Shown here in pieces: positions 1-7,213 of a stretch of 13,130 nt of DNA. The notes beneath the pieces were generated by a model. It was not told where the DNA came from, did no database searches, and was given only the letters and a program-made list of their open reading frames with translations. The stretch lies in the NCBI GenBank assembly GCA_947095985.1, contig CAMUPZ010000017.1, forward strand, positions 1 to 13,130. Direction: 5' to 3'. The DNA comes from an uncultured Candidatus Saccharibacteria bacterium. GTDB taxonomy: Bacteria > Patescibacteriota > Saccharimonadia > Saccharimonadales > Saccharimonadaceae. Both the position numbers and the translations under genes were made by a program. Position 1 is the stretch's first letter; each line of letters begins with the position of its first letter.

Positions 1-365
1 TGATTAAGCAGGGCGCGGAAATTATTTGCATTCCATCGTATTGGTCAACTGGAGGCAATAAGCCAGCGCACGCTGAAATCAAGGCTTCAAAAATGATGAT
101 AGATACGCTTTGTCTGGCACGAGCGTTGGAAAATGAATGTTTGATAATTTATGCCAATGGCGCGGGAAAAGCTAAATATTACGTGCACGGCGAGATGTGC
201 TCAGAAAACCAAGTCGGACATTCGCAGATTTGCGCGCCGTTTTATGGCACGGTTGCAAAAATCAGCAGCAACAAGGAAGGCTATATAGTTTACGCTTACG
301 ATCGCAATATCGCTGAACGCGCCGAAGTGGTCAACCAGCTTCGTGCTGATATTTCGCGGATGTAA
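1..365 (+). CDS. Carbon-nitrogen hydrolase (nitrilase superfamily), C-terminal part, 5' truncated
   Basis: The reading frame is open from base 3 to a TAA stop at 363-365; the start lies upstream of the window. The visible 120 residues carry the stretch GAEIICIPSYW, which in nitrilase-superfamily enzymes lies shortly after the catalytic Cys. This is followed by the helix ARALENECLIIYANGAG and the typical strand pattern GHSQICAPFYGTVAKI near the end. The family hydrolyses or forms non-peptide C-N bonds (amides, nitriles, carbamoyl amino acids) in the cytoplasm using a Glu-Lys-Cys triad. All three triad residues would lie upstream, so activity and substrate cannot be judged. The gene converges on the minus-strand PEBP gene with only 15 bases between the stops. 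The family assignment is fairly firm; the substrate is unknown. Confidence 0.8.
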   Translation, partial: IKQGAEIICIPSYWSTGGNKPAHAEIKASKMMIDTLCLARALENECLIIYANGAGKAKYYVHGEMCSENQVGHSQICAPFYGTVAKISSNKEGYIVYAYDRNIAERAEVVNQLRADISRM

Positions 366-380
366 GTCAGAGAGCTGTCT

Positions 381-842
381 TTAGCCCCGCCGCAAAATAT
401 CCAACACACCAAACTTTCCAGTCAACACCGCTTGGTCGATGATGTGCGGCGTGAGGGCGGCGATGAGTTCTTTGGGCTTGGTGGTGTCTGGTAAATCTAG
501 TGTCGTGTCCAGCGCGTACAAGTAAAATTGGTAGCGATGCGTGCCAAATGGCGGTTGCGGCCCGTTCCAGCCAGGACGGCCCCAGCTGGTAACCCCCTCG
601 ACAGCGCCCGCGGGTAGTGACTCGCCAGTGATTTCAGTGGTTTTGGCCGGTAAATTCCAAACCGTCCAATGGTAAAATCCATCGCGCCCAGGCGCGTCAG
701 GGTCGTGGCAGACGATTGCCAGACTTTTGGTATCTGACGGCACGTCGCTGATCTTGAGTGGCGGGCGTTGGTTGCCGCCAAGCTTGGCGTAAATTTTTGG
801 TATTTTAGCGTTTTCGGCGAACGCAGGGCTAGTAATTTTCAT
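381..842 (-). CDS. YbhB/YbcL family (PEBP, Raf kinase inhibitor-like) protein
   Basis: This 153-residue protein has the usual length of bacterial phosphatidylethanolamine-binding-like proteins. Hallmarks visible are PPL at about 27-29, DPDAP at 47-51 followed by HW at 58-59, and the long second signature from GPQPPFG (94-100) through HRYQFYLYALD (102-112). These residues line the small anion/ligand pocket in the family. No signal peptide or membrane segment is present, so it is probably cytoplasmic. The biochemical role of bacterial members is not settled. The ATG at 842 is one base downstream of the stop codon of the EreA-like gene, so the two are almost certainly co-transcribed and translationally coupled. 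It ends in TAA. Confidence 0.9.
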   Translation of the reverse strand: MKITSPAFAENAKIPKIYAKLGGNQRPPLKISDVPSDTKSLAIVCHDPDAPGRDGFYHWTVWNLPAKTTEITGESLPAGAVEGVTSWGRPGWNGPQPPFGTHRYQFYLYALDTTLDLPDTTKPKELIAALTPHIIDQAVLTGKFGVLDILRRG

Positions 843-843
843 A

Positions 844-1587
844 CTATGATTTTAGCATAGTGATAATTTTTGTCGCTTCGGGCACGTGAAGGTCAAAATC
901 AATATCGGTTTTCTGGACAATTTCGTAACAAGACGACACTGCTGGGTTGTCTGGTAATTCAATTATTTTTCCATCATTAAATAGTTGCCCTTGTCGATAG
1001 ATATTGTGAATAAACGGTACATTTGGTTTTGTTTTTCTCAAGCGATATAACGCTGATTCATGTCGTGTTTCGTCATCTGTAACAACTTTGGGTTGCGTAT
1101 GCCATTGTCCCATAATACATAATGTTGGTAGAGAGTCGTCAATTCCGAGGATATTTTTAGCTAGTTGTTTTTCTCGTTCCTGCGGGCTTGGTGGCACAGC
1201 GACACCTTCATCTAAATTATCGAAGAACGTATCAATAAAAACGAGTTCTTTAAGGTGGTCTTGCCGTAAAAGAATTGCTATTGCTTTTATCATTTCAAGA
1301 GATAGAATGCTTGAGTCAAAAAGGTCTTCATCAACTAAGGAAAAATCATAAGAATTGATCTTTACTGAATTGATGAAGTCAAGCACAGTAGGGCTGGCCT
1401 CAATAGCCAATCGTTGTATGTCAAGTTTTTTAACCAAGTTATAGACGATATCAGCATTTTCTTTGATGCCGTGAATTTCGCCATATACAATTATACCGGA
1501 TTTTCGTAAGGCGGATTGTAATAAACTTAACTGTCTTATGTCCAGTTGTTTTGGCGAAAATGTTTTGATAATGTCGTGATTATTCAT
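844..1587 (-). CDS. EreA/ChaN-like superfamily protein, putative hydrolase
   Basis: This 247-residue protein lacks a signal peptide and membrane segments. Residues 32-43 contain IIVYGEIHGIKE, and 58-63 contain QRLAIEA. Asp119 lies in a strand (LVFIDT), and a late GQWH ends in His163. This order, GExHG then a strand ending in a conserved Glu and a late G-x-x-H, is the skeleton shared by erythromycin esterases, the ChaN haem-binding lipoprotein and TIKI/TraB-type proteins. I infer a hydrolase or metal/haem-binding fold from these motifs only; overall similarity to EreA is low and the protein is much shorter than EreA. A minus-strand TACAAT at 1608-1603 would start transcription about 9 bases before the ATG, with no Shine-Dalgarno sequence. 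The stop TAG is followed after one base by the PEBP start. The superfamily call is moderate; the substrate is unknown. Confidence 0.6.
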   Translation of the reverse strand: MNNHDIIKTFSPKQLDIRQLSLLQSALRKSGIIVYGEIHGIKENADIVYNLVKKLDIQRLAIEASPTVLDFINSVKINSYDFSLVDEDLFDSSILSLEMIKAIAILLRQDHLKELVFIDTFFDNLDEGVAVPPSPQEREKQLAKNILGIDDSLPTLCIMGQWHTQPKVVTDDETRHESALYRLRKTKPNVPFIHNIYRQGQLFNDGKIIELPDNPAVSSCYEIVQKTDIDFDLHVPEATKIITMLKS

Positions 1588-1639
1588 TAACTACTAATTT
1601 ATATTGTAACCTATAGAATCTTAAAATATGTAGCTATAC

Positions 1640-1666
1640 GCCATCAACTATTTGTTGATATTTGGC
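1640..1666. repeat. Inverted repeat over the -35 region of the methyltransferase promoter
   Basis: ATCAAC (1643-1648) and GTTGAT (1654-1659) form a perfect 6-bp inverted repeat around a 5-base centre, with GCC (1640-1642) and GGC (1664-1666) as an imperfect outer extension. The right arm covers the -35 element TTGTTG (1652-1657). Its position suits a repressor operator, but no regulator is identified and a repeat this short can arise by chance. Confidence 0.3.
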
Positions 1667-1680
1667 GAACTGTCTATAAT
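1652..1680 (+). promoter_or_regulatory. Sigma70-type promoter of the methyltransferase gene, near-leaderless
   Basis: The -35 TTGTTG (1652-1657) and a perfect -10 TATAAT (1675-1680) are separated by 17 bases. Expected transcription start is about 1687, three bases before the ATG at 1690, so there is no room for a ribosome binding site. The promoter fixes this ATG as the start. Confidence 0.8.
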
Positions 1681-1689
1681 TTAAATTGT

Positions 1690-2322
1690 ATGAATATCAC
1701 CGACCAACTTCTCGCCAAATATCCCATCATTTCCGACCAGGTTGATGCCAAAGAACTTGGCGCTTTGCTGCGCGAGCTGGAAGCGGTACTACAAAGCGGC
1801 GTGACTGGCAACGTCGTCGAGTTTGGCTGTTATGTTGGCACGACAAGTTTGTTCATACGGCGGCTGCTGGACGCCTATGATTTTACCGGTGAATTTCATG
1901 TTTACGATTCGTTTATGGGCTTGCCAGAAAAAACCCAAGCCGACGCCAGCGCTGCGGGCGAGCAGTTCAAAGCCGGCGAGCTGCTCGCCCCGCGCAAAAC
2001 CTTCATACAGAATTTCAAAAAGACTGGCTTGAAAATACCAACTATTCACAAAGGCTGGTTTGCTGATTTTACTCCTAATGACGTGCCGGAAGATATTATT
2101 TTTGCGTTTTTTGATGGCGATTTCTATGAATCAATCGTCGATTCATTCCGCGTGTGCGAGGACAAGTTCCATAAAAAAGCAATGATTGTGGTTGACGACT
2201 ATGCCAACGAAGCGTTGCCAGGCGCAGCGCGAGCGGTTGATGAATGGTTGACAAATCACCGACAATTTACGATTAGAACCGAAGCCAGCCTAGCAATTAT
2301 ATACTCTTGTTCAAAAACATAA
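1690..2322 (+). CDS. TylF/macrocin-type O-methyltransferase family (class I SAM-dependent)
   Basis: This 210-residue protein matches the usual length of TylF-like (macrocin O-methyltransferase) domains. The SAM-binding motif I is NVVEFGCYVGTTS at 41-53. Then come HVYDSFMGLPE at 70-80, the acidic strand AFFDGDFYES at 139-148 and MIVVDDY at 165-171, which in this family supply SAM and metal-binding Asp residues. It is predicted to be cytoplasmic. Family members methylate sugar hydroxyls in macrolides or in surface polysaccharides. In a small CPR genome a role in glycan modification is plausible but only inferred. It has its own near-leaderless promoter, and its last codons overlap the arcA promoter (TTGTTC at 2307-2312). 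The ATG is chosen because transcription would start three bases before it. Confidence 0.85.
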   Translation: MNITDQLLAKYPIISDQVDAKELGALLRELEAVLQSGVTGNVVEFGCYVGTTSLFIRRLLDAYDFTGEFHVYDSFMGLPEKTQADASAAGEQFKAGELLAPRKTFIQNFKKTGLKIPTIHKGWFADFTPNDVPEDIIFAFFDGDFYESIVDSFRVCEDKFHKKAMIVVDDYANEALPGAARAVDEWLTNHRQFTIRTEASLAIIYSCSKT

Positions 2323-2334
2323 ACGTGTTACAAT
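2307..2334 (+). promoter_or_regulatory. Promoter of the arginine deiminase operon
   Basis: TTGTTC (2307-2312) and TACAAT (2329-2334) are separated by 16 bases. The predicted start is near 2341, giving a leader of about 29 bases that contains a strong Shine-Dalgarno sequence. The -35 lies in the last codons of the methyltransferase gene. No clear arginine-repressor box was recognised by eye. Confidence 0.65.
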
Positions 2335-2356
2335 TAAAACATTAGTAATATAAACA

Positions 2357-2364
2357 GGGGAGGG
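2357..2364 (+). promoter_or_regulatory. arcA ribosome binding site that decides the start codon
   Basis: GGGGAGGG lies upstream of two adjacent in-frame starts, GTG at 2367 and ATG at 2370. Its GGAGG core (2359-2363) is 6 bases from the ATG but only 3 from the GTG, so the ATG is preferred. Confidence 0.7.
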
Positions 2365-2369
2365 TTGTG

Positions 2370-3608
2370 ATGGACGAACCGATTCACATCACGTCTGAAA
2401 TAGGAAAACTTAAGACCGTTTTGTTGCATAGGCCAGGTGAAGAGCTGGAGAATTTGACGCCAGATTATCTGACCGATCTTTTATTTGACGATATTCCATA
2501 TCTGAAGGTGGCACAAGCTGAGCATGATGCTTTTGCGGAAGTGTTGAGAAATCATGGAGTTGAAGTGCTATATCTAGATCAGTTGGTAGCAGAGGCGCTC
2601 AGTACGGATCAATTGCGCGAACAATTTGTTGATGAAATGCTGGCTGCTTCTAAGCAGGATTCACGCCGCGTAACTCAAACTTTGCGTCAATTCTTGCTGG
2701 ACCTGCCAACTCACGCGATGATCCGCAAGATTATGGCTGGTGTGCGTAAGGATGAAATTACTCTTCCTCCAGATCAGCATCAGCAGCTTCATAACATGAT
2801 TGAGAAGAACCATTATCCGTTCTATCTTGATCCGATGCCAAATTTGTACTTTACGCGCGACCCAGCTGCCGCTATTGGTAATGGTCTGACTGTCAATAAG
2901 ATGCACTGGACGGCTCGTCGTCGTGAATCGCTGTTTATGCGTTATATCATCGACCATCATCCACGCTTTGCGAATCGCGTACCAGTTTGGTATAACCGCA
3001 CTGAGAAATTCTCAATGGAGGGCGGCGATGAACTAGTACTAAGCGACAAGGTAATGGCAATCGGTGTATCGGAGCGTACTACGGCTGAAGCAATCGAAAA
3101 AATGGCAACCAAGCTGTTTGCTGGCTCTAACTTTAAGAAGGTCATTGCTATGGAAATTCCGAAGTCGCACGCTTTCATGCACCTGGACACGGTGTTTACG
3201 ATGATTGATCGAGATAAGTTTACAATTCACCCAGAAATCCGTGACCGTGGTGGTAAGATGAACTGTTTCGTTTTGGAGAAGGTTGAGGGTCAGCCGTTTC
3301 CACGCATTACACACGAGACGGACCTTGAGCATGTTTTGCGGGTGGCTTTGGGTTTGCCAAGCGTTACGTTAATTGAATGTGGCGGTGGCGATCCAATCGC
3401 AGCTGCTCGTGAGCAGTGGAATGACGGCTCCAACACTTTGGCAATTGCGCCAGGTGTGGTGGTAACCTATGATCGCAACTACGTTACTAACCAAAAGTTG
3501 CGCGAGCAGGGCATTCAAGTTATTGAAATTGCTGGTGCTGAGCTTGGTCGCGGTCGTGGCGGTCCACGCTGTATGAGTATGCCGCTAGTACGAGAGGATG
3601 TATTCTAA
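2370..3608 (+). CDS. arcA: Arginine deiminase
   Basis: It hydrolyses L-arginine to L-citrulline and ammonia, the first step of the cytoplasmic ADI pathway. The 412 residues match the usual length of about 400-420. The guanidine-modifying-enzyme active site is complete: FTRDP with Asp164, MEGGDE with Glu217, MHLDT with His271 and Asp273, GGGDP, and near the C-terminus GGPRCMSMP with the nucleophile Cys401. The N-terminal [19 protein letters not shown] is also typical. The stop TAA shares its last A with the ATG of arcB, so translation is coupled. It is the first gene of a four-gene operon with its own promoter and a strong ribosome binding site, unlike several neighbours that look leaderless. 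ADI genes are known in host-associated Saccharibacteria, where arginine is a main energy source. The call is firm. Confidence 0.97.
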   Translation: MDEPIHITSEIGKLKTVLLHRPGEELENLTPDYLTDLLFDDIPYLKVAQAEHDAFAEVLRNHGVEVLYLDQLVAEALSTDQLREQFVDEMLAASKQDSRRVTQTLRQFLLDLPTHAMIRKIMAGVRKDEITLPPDQHQQLHNMIEKNHYPFYLDPMPNLYFTRDPAAAIGNGLTVNKMHWTARRRESLFMRYIIDHHPRFANRVPVWYNRTEKFSMEGGDELVLSDKVMAIGVSERTTAEAIEKMATKLFAGSNFKKVIAMEIPKSHAFMHLDTVFTMIDRDKFTIHPEIRDRGGKMNCFVLEKVEGQPFPRITHETDLEHVLRVALGLPSVTLIECGGGDPIAAAREQWNDGSNTLAIAPGVVVTYDRNYVTNQKLREQGIQVIEIAGAELGRGRGGPRCMSMPLVREDVF

Positions 3609-4597
3609 TGGCTCAGAGTTTGAAAGGTCGGTCACTTTTAACCTTAGGTGACTATACGGCAGAAGAAATCCGCCTACTTTTAGATACGGCGCGTGAGTAT
3701 CGTCGATTAAAGTATGCTGGTGTGTCACACCGAATTCACGAAGGTAAAAATGTGGCATTGCTATTTGAAAAAACCTCGACCAGGACACGCTGCGCTTTTA
3801 CCGTGGCGGCTAATGATTTGGGTATCGCACCAGAGTATCTTGGTAAAGATGACATTCAGCTCGGTAAAAAAGAAACAGTCGAAGATACGGCTAAGGTGCT
3901 GGGTCGGATGTTTGACGGTATCGAGTTTCGCGGTTTTGATCATAAAACGGTGGAAGATTTGGCGAAGCATGCCGGTGTGCCGGTGTGGAACGGCTTGACC
4001 GATAAATTCCATCCAACACAGATTTTGGCTGATTTCATGACTATTGAGGAGCATGTTGGTAAGCTCAAGGGCACCAAGTTAGTGTTTGTGGGCGATGGCC
4101 GTAATAATATGGCAAATTCCCTGATGATTGGATCGGCGATTATGGGTCTTGATTTCCGCATTTTAGCACCTCGTGAATTACATCCGGAGCAAGCTCTGGT
4201 TGACAAGGCTCGCCACTTCGCCAGGTCAAGTCATGCGCGTATTACCATTACCGACAACTTCGAAGAAGCCTTGCGTGGTGCTGATGTGATTTACACCGAT
4301 GTTTGGGTGTCGATGGGTGAAGAGGATAAGTTTGCTGAGCGTATCAATCAATTGCGCCACTTCCAAGTCAATCGTGACATGATTAACCTGACGGGAAATC
4401 CTGAAGTTAAGTTCATGCACTGTTTGCCAGCATTCCACGACGCATTGACGATTACCGGCAAGAAGGTTCAGGAAGATTTTGGTCTAGATTCTATGGAAGT
4501 TACGGATGAGGTGTTCCGCTCGCCACATTCGATAGTATTTGATCAAGCGGAAAATCGTATGCATACAATTAAAGCCGTCATGGCTTTAACATTGTAG
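3608..4597 (+). CDS. arcB: Ornithine carbamoyltransferase, probably catabolic
   Basis: In the ADI direction it phosphorolyses citrulline to ornithine and carbamoyl phosphate. The 329 residues match the family. The carbamoyl-phosphate loop STRTR is at 57-61, HPTQ at 135-138, the second-domain [10 protein letters not shown] at 163-171, DVWVSMGE (ornithine loop) at 231-238, and HCLPAF with the catalytic Cys at 271-276. A late Arg (R317) completes the phosphate site. The start overlaps the arcA stop by one base. The same fold serves arginine synthesis as ArgF; operon position and the absence of argG/argH or other biosynthetic genes in this window favour the catabolic role. Sequence alone does not prove the direction. 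Confidence 0.95.
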   Translation: MAQSLKGRSLLTLGDYTAEEIRLLLDTAREYRRLKYAGVSHRIHEGKNVALLFEKTSTRTRCAFTVAANDLGIAPEYLGKDDIQLGKKETVEDTAKVLGRMFDGIEFRGFDHKTVEDLAKHAGVPVWNGLTDKFHPTQILADFMTIEEHVGKLKGTKLVFVGDGRNNMANSLMIGSAIMGLDFRILAPRELHPEQALVDKARHFARSSHARITITDNFEEALRGADVIYTDVWVSMGEEDKFAERINQLRHFQVNRDMINLTGNPEVKFMHCLPAFHDALTITGKKVQEDFGLDSMEVTDEVFRSPHSIVFDQAENRMHTIKAVMALTL

Positions 4598-4610
4598 TTG
4601 TTGTCGTAAT

Positions 4611-4634
4611 AAGGAGGTTAAGGAGGCTCCGAGG
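4611..4634 (+). promoter_or_regulatory. Tandem Shine-Dalgarno sequences before the arc transporter gene
   Basis: Two perfect copies of AAGGAGG lie at 4611-4617 and 4620-4626, followed by GAGG at 4631-4634, ahead of the ATG at 4637. The second copy is 10 bases from the ATG and is the probable working site. The first is too far away for standard initiation and may hold a standby ribosome. No alternative start codon fits the first copy. Confidence 0.6.
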
Positions 4635-4636
4635 CA

Positions 4637-6181
4637 ATGGTAGAAAAAATTAAAAAAGCAAAGCAGAAGCTTCGATCGCCATCAGCGTTTACAGTTCTGT
4701 TTGTCGTGATTGCGATCATGGCTGCACTAACATGGATTATTCCGTCGGGCGTCTATAAGACTGATAACGATGGTAACCGTGTTGCGGGATCGTATCATGT
4801 GGTTGAAAAAGACCGCACTGTCACCGAAGAAAAGGACGGTAAAGAAGAGCAAGTTGACAAGCATGACCGCCAAGGTCTATGGGACGTCTTCACGGCACCA
4901 ATTAAAGGTATGTCTGATAAGCTAGACGTGATAGTCTTCGTTATGGTACTTGGTGGATTCTTGGGTGTTACCATGAAGACTGGTGCCCTGGACGCTTCAC
5001 TAGGTGCGCTACTTCGCAAGATGAAGGGCAAGGAAAAGTGGCTCATTCCAATCTTGATGACGCTATTTGCTATCGGTGGTACAACTTACGGCATGCAGGA
5101 AGAAACTGTGGCGTTTTACGCACTAGTTATACCGATGATGATTGCTGCTGGCTACAACGCAATGACTGGCGTGATGGTGATTGTGCTTGGCGCCGGTACG
5201 GGCGTGCTCGGTTCAACCATTAACCCATTCTCTACTGGCGTTGCTGCAAAGACTGCTGATATTAAATTGGGTAACGTTATTCCAATTATGTCAATAATCT
5301 TGGTACTGTGTTTGATTGCGGCAATCATCTTTACTATGCGTTACGCAGCAAAGGTAAAAGCTGGTAAATATAAGGAAGATGTTCGTTATAAGCCAGCCAC
5401 AGCAGCCTTGGATATGACGAACGTACCGAAATTTACTGGCCCACGAAAAGTCGTCATGGGTGTCTTCGCTATTACGTTTGTGTTGATGGTCCTTTCGCTG
5501 ATTCCTTGGGGAAGTTGGGAAATCACATTATTCGCCGACCTGTTTAAGTGGGCTTCAGAGCTGCCAATTATCGGTGCAGTACTTGGCGTAGTGCACAGTG
5601 CGGCCTTTGGTGACTGGTACTTTAATGAAATTACCGCACTATTCTTAATCTCAACAATTGTTATTACAGCAATTTACTATAAAGAGTTTAAGAAGGAGGG
5701 TATTTTCCCAGTCGACACCTTCATTGATGGTGTGAAAGATATCTTGCCAGTTGCTTTGATTATTGCAGTGGCAACCGGTGTTTCTGTCGTGATGACCAAC
5801 GGTGAAATCCAAGATACTATCATCAGCTGGGGTGAAGCGCTCCTGAAAGATGCTGGCGGTGGCGTTGTTGGTGTGTTGGCGTATCTGTTCTACTTGCCAA
5901 TGTCATTCATTGTGCCGTCATCATCAGGTTTGGCGGCAGCAACTATGCCAGTTATTGCGCCAATTGCTGATCTGGTTGGCTCAAGCAAAGAAGTCATGGT
6001 GGCAGCCTTTGCTACAGCGTCAGGTTTACTTAACATGATGGCTCCAACCATCGCTTCTCTGATGGGCGGCTTGGCACTGGCGGGTGTGTCATATCGCGAC
6101 TGGCTGAAGCGGTCAGCTCCGATTATGGCAGTATTTGCCGTCATCAGCCTTGTAGTTATTGCAATCTTTGGAGCGCTGTAA
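4637..6181 (+). CDS. YfcC-family amino acid carrier, probable arginine/ornithine exchanger (arcD-like role)
   Basis: This 514-residue polytopic membrane protein belongs to the YfcC/DcuC-like family of basic and other amino acid carriers, not to the classical APC-type ArcD. Membrane segments can be seen at about 17-37, 97-115, 136-152, 157-194, 213-234, 272-290, 309-325, 330-348, 368-388, 408-424, 452-472 and 494-513. Family signatures are FTVLFVVIAIM...TWIIPSGVY near the N-terminus, GTTYGMQEET at 148-157, GSTINPFS at 192-199 and PSSSGLAAATMPV at 427-439. A charged outer loop at 41-90 is rich in Lys, Glu and Asp. It sits between arcB (39 bases upstream) and arcC (3 bases downstream), so arginine uptake coupled to ornithine export is the natural role. 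The substrate is inferred from context; a purely uptake or dipeptide/citrulline carrier is possible. Confidence 0.88.
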   Translation: MVEKIKKAKQKLRSPSAFTVLFVVIAIMAALTWIIPSGVYKTDNDGNRVAGSYHVVEKDRTVTEEKDGKEEQVDKHDRQGLWDVFTAPIKGMSDKLDVIVFVMVLGGFLGVTMKTGALDASLGALLRKMKGKEKWLIPILMTLFAIGGTTYGMQEETVAFYALVIPMMIAAGYNAMTGVMVIVLGAGTGVLGSTINPFSTGVAAKTADIKLGNVIPIMSIILVLCLIAAIIFTMRYAAKVKAGKYKEDVRYKPATAALDMTNVPKFTGPRKVVMGVFAITFVLMVLSLIPWGSWEITLFADLFKWASELPIIGAVLGVVHSAAFGDWYFNEITALFLISTIVITAIYYKEFKKEGIFPVDTFIDGVKDILPVALIIAVATGVSVVMTNGEIQDTIISWGEALLKDAGGGVVGVLAYLFYLPMSFIVPSSSGLAAATMPVIAPIADLVGSSKEVMVAAFATASGLLNMMAPTIASLMGGLALAGVSYRDWLKRSAPIMAVFAVISLVVIAIFGAL

Positions 6182-6184
6182 CGC

Positions 6185-7135
6185 ATGGATAAGAAGCGTA
6201 CTATTGTAGTAGCGCTCGGTGGTAACGCCCTGCAACGGCAGGGCGAAGCCGCGTCTGAGCAGCAACAGCGTGTGTCTGATGAGACGATTCGCCAACTTTT
6301 GCCGTTGATTCAAGCTGGTCATAATGTAGCGATTGTCCACGGCAATGGGCCGCAAGTCGGTAACATTGTCCTGCATGAAGAAGCGATTAACACGGCTAAT
6401 GTGCCAAGTTTACCTCTGGAGGATTCTGGCGCTATGAGTCAGGGTTTGATCGGTTTCTGGCTACAGCAAGCTCTGCATGATGCCTTTAAGGTTAATCAAA
6501 TGAATAATCGCGCCATCAGCGTGGTGACACAGACAATTGTTGACTTAAGCGATCCAGCTTTTCAAAATCCGACTAAGCCAATTGGTCCGTTTTATTCGGA
6601 AGAGGAAGCTAAAACTGTCGCTAGTGAGCGGGGATATACGGTGAAAGAAGATGCTGGTCGTGGTTGGCGACGAGTTGTGCCTTCACCAAAACCTCAGACG
6701 ATTGTTGAGGCCGATGTGATTAAAGCGCTAGTCCATGCTGGAGTCACGGTGGTATCAACTGGTGGCGGTGGCATTCCTGTTTTGCAGGATGAAACTGGTC
6801 AATTAAAAGGCGTCGCAGCAGTTATTGATAAGGATTTCGGTGCAGCCAAATTAGCCGATCTTTTAGAAGCTGATACATTGTTGATTCTGACTTCGGTTGA
6901 CGCTGCTAAGATTAATTTTGGCAAGCCAGATGAACAGTCTCTGGGCGAGGTCTCAGTAGAAGAGCTTCAAAAACACATTGATGACGGTCAATTTGCGGCA
7001 GGCTCGATGTTACCAAAAGCTCAGGCGGCGCTGGCGTTCTTAAGTGGCAAGCCGGGCCGCACGTCAATTATTACCTCGCTAGATAAAACCGCTGAAGCAA
7101 TCAACGGCTCAGCTGGAACGATAATTAAATCGTAA
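6185..7135 (+). CDS. arcC: Carbamate kinase
   Basis: It transfers the phosphate of carbamoyl phosphate to ADP, giving ATP, CO2 and ammonia; this is the energy-yielding last step of the ADI pathway. The 316 residues match the family (about 310). Visible signatures are VALGGNAL at 8-15, HGNGPQVG at 52-59, DAGRGWRRVVPSPKP at 156-170, TGGGGIPV at 192-199, AVIDKDFGAAKLA at 212-224, LTSVDAA at 235-241 and GSMLPK at 273-278. It begins 3 bases after the carrier gene, with GGAG at 6170-6173 inside that gene's end. It is the last gene of the operon; a strong hairpin follows 6 bases after its stop. No oddities are seen. Confidence 0.97.
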   Translation: MDKKRTIVVALGGNALQRQGEAASEQQQRVSDETIRQLLPLIQAGHNVAIVHGNGPQVGNIVLHEEAINTANVPSLPLEDSGAMSQGLIGFWLQQALHDAFKVNQMNNRAISVVTQTIVDLSDPAFQNPTKPIGPFYSEEEAKTVASERGYTVKEDAGRGWRRVVPSPKPQTIVEADVIKALVHAGVTVVSTGGGGIPVLQDETGQLKGVAAVIDKDFGAAKLADLLEADTLLILTSVDAAKINFGKPDEQSLGEVSVEELQKHIDDGQFAAGSMLPKAQAALAFLSGKPGRTSIITSLDKTAEAINGSAGTIIKS

Positions 7136-7141
7136 TAATAT

Positions 7142-7181
7142 ACACAAGAAATTCCTGTCGATAGGGCAGGCTTTCTTGTGT
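7142..7181 (+). terminator. Intrinsic terminator of the arc operon
   Basis: ACACAAGAAA (7142-7151) pairs perfectly with TTTCTTGTGT (7172-7181), and CCTGTC (7154-7159) pairs with GGCAGG (7165-7170, one G-T pair) around a five-base loop. The tail is AT-rich (TTTATAGATATTTT) rather than a pure T run. The right arm also supplies the -35 element of the next gene's promoter. Confidence 0.8.
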
Positions 7182-7204
7182 TTATAGATATTTTATTCTA
7201 TAAT
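7176..7204 (+). promoter_or_regulatory. Promoter of the first corA-like gene, near-leaderless
   Basis: TTGTGT (7176-7181) and perfect TATAAT (7199-7204) are separated by 17 bases. Transcription should begin near 7211, three bases before ATG 7214. The -35 hexamer is the last six bases of the arc terminator stem. Confidence 0.75.
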
Positions 7205-7213
7205 ATAGAAATT

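Noticed and set aside
2367..2369. GTG start for arcA one codon before the ATG
   Set aside because: Spacing from GGAGG is only 3 bases compared with 6 for the ATG at 2370.
2290..2370. Arginine-repressor (ARG box) site upstream of arcA
   Set aside because: The region is A/T-rich, but no paired 18-base imperfect palindrome of the ARG box type was recognised.
2370..7135. Recent horizontal transfer of the arc operon shown by base composition
   Set aside because: Sampled arc lines have GC similar to aspS, although higher than sampled corA; this is as well explained by expression-linked codon use. No flanking mobile element or repeat is seen. A phylogeny would be needed.
7178..7213. Earlier ATG for the first corA-like gene at 7178
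   Set aside because: It lies inside the arc terminator stem and upstream of the -10 element, so it would not be in the corA transcript; the extra 12 residues do not resemble CorA.
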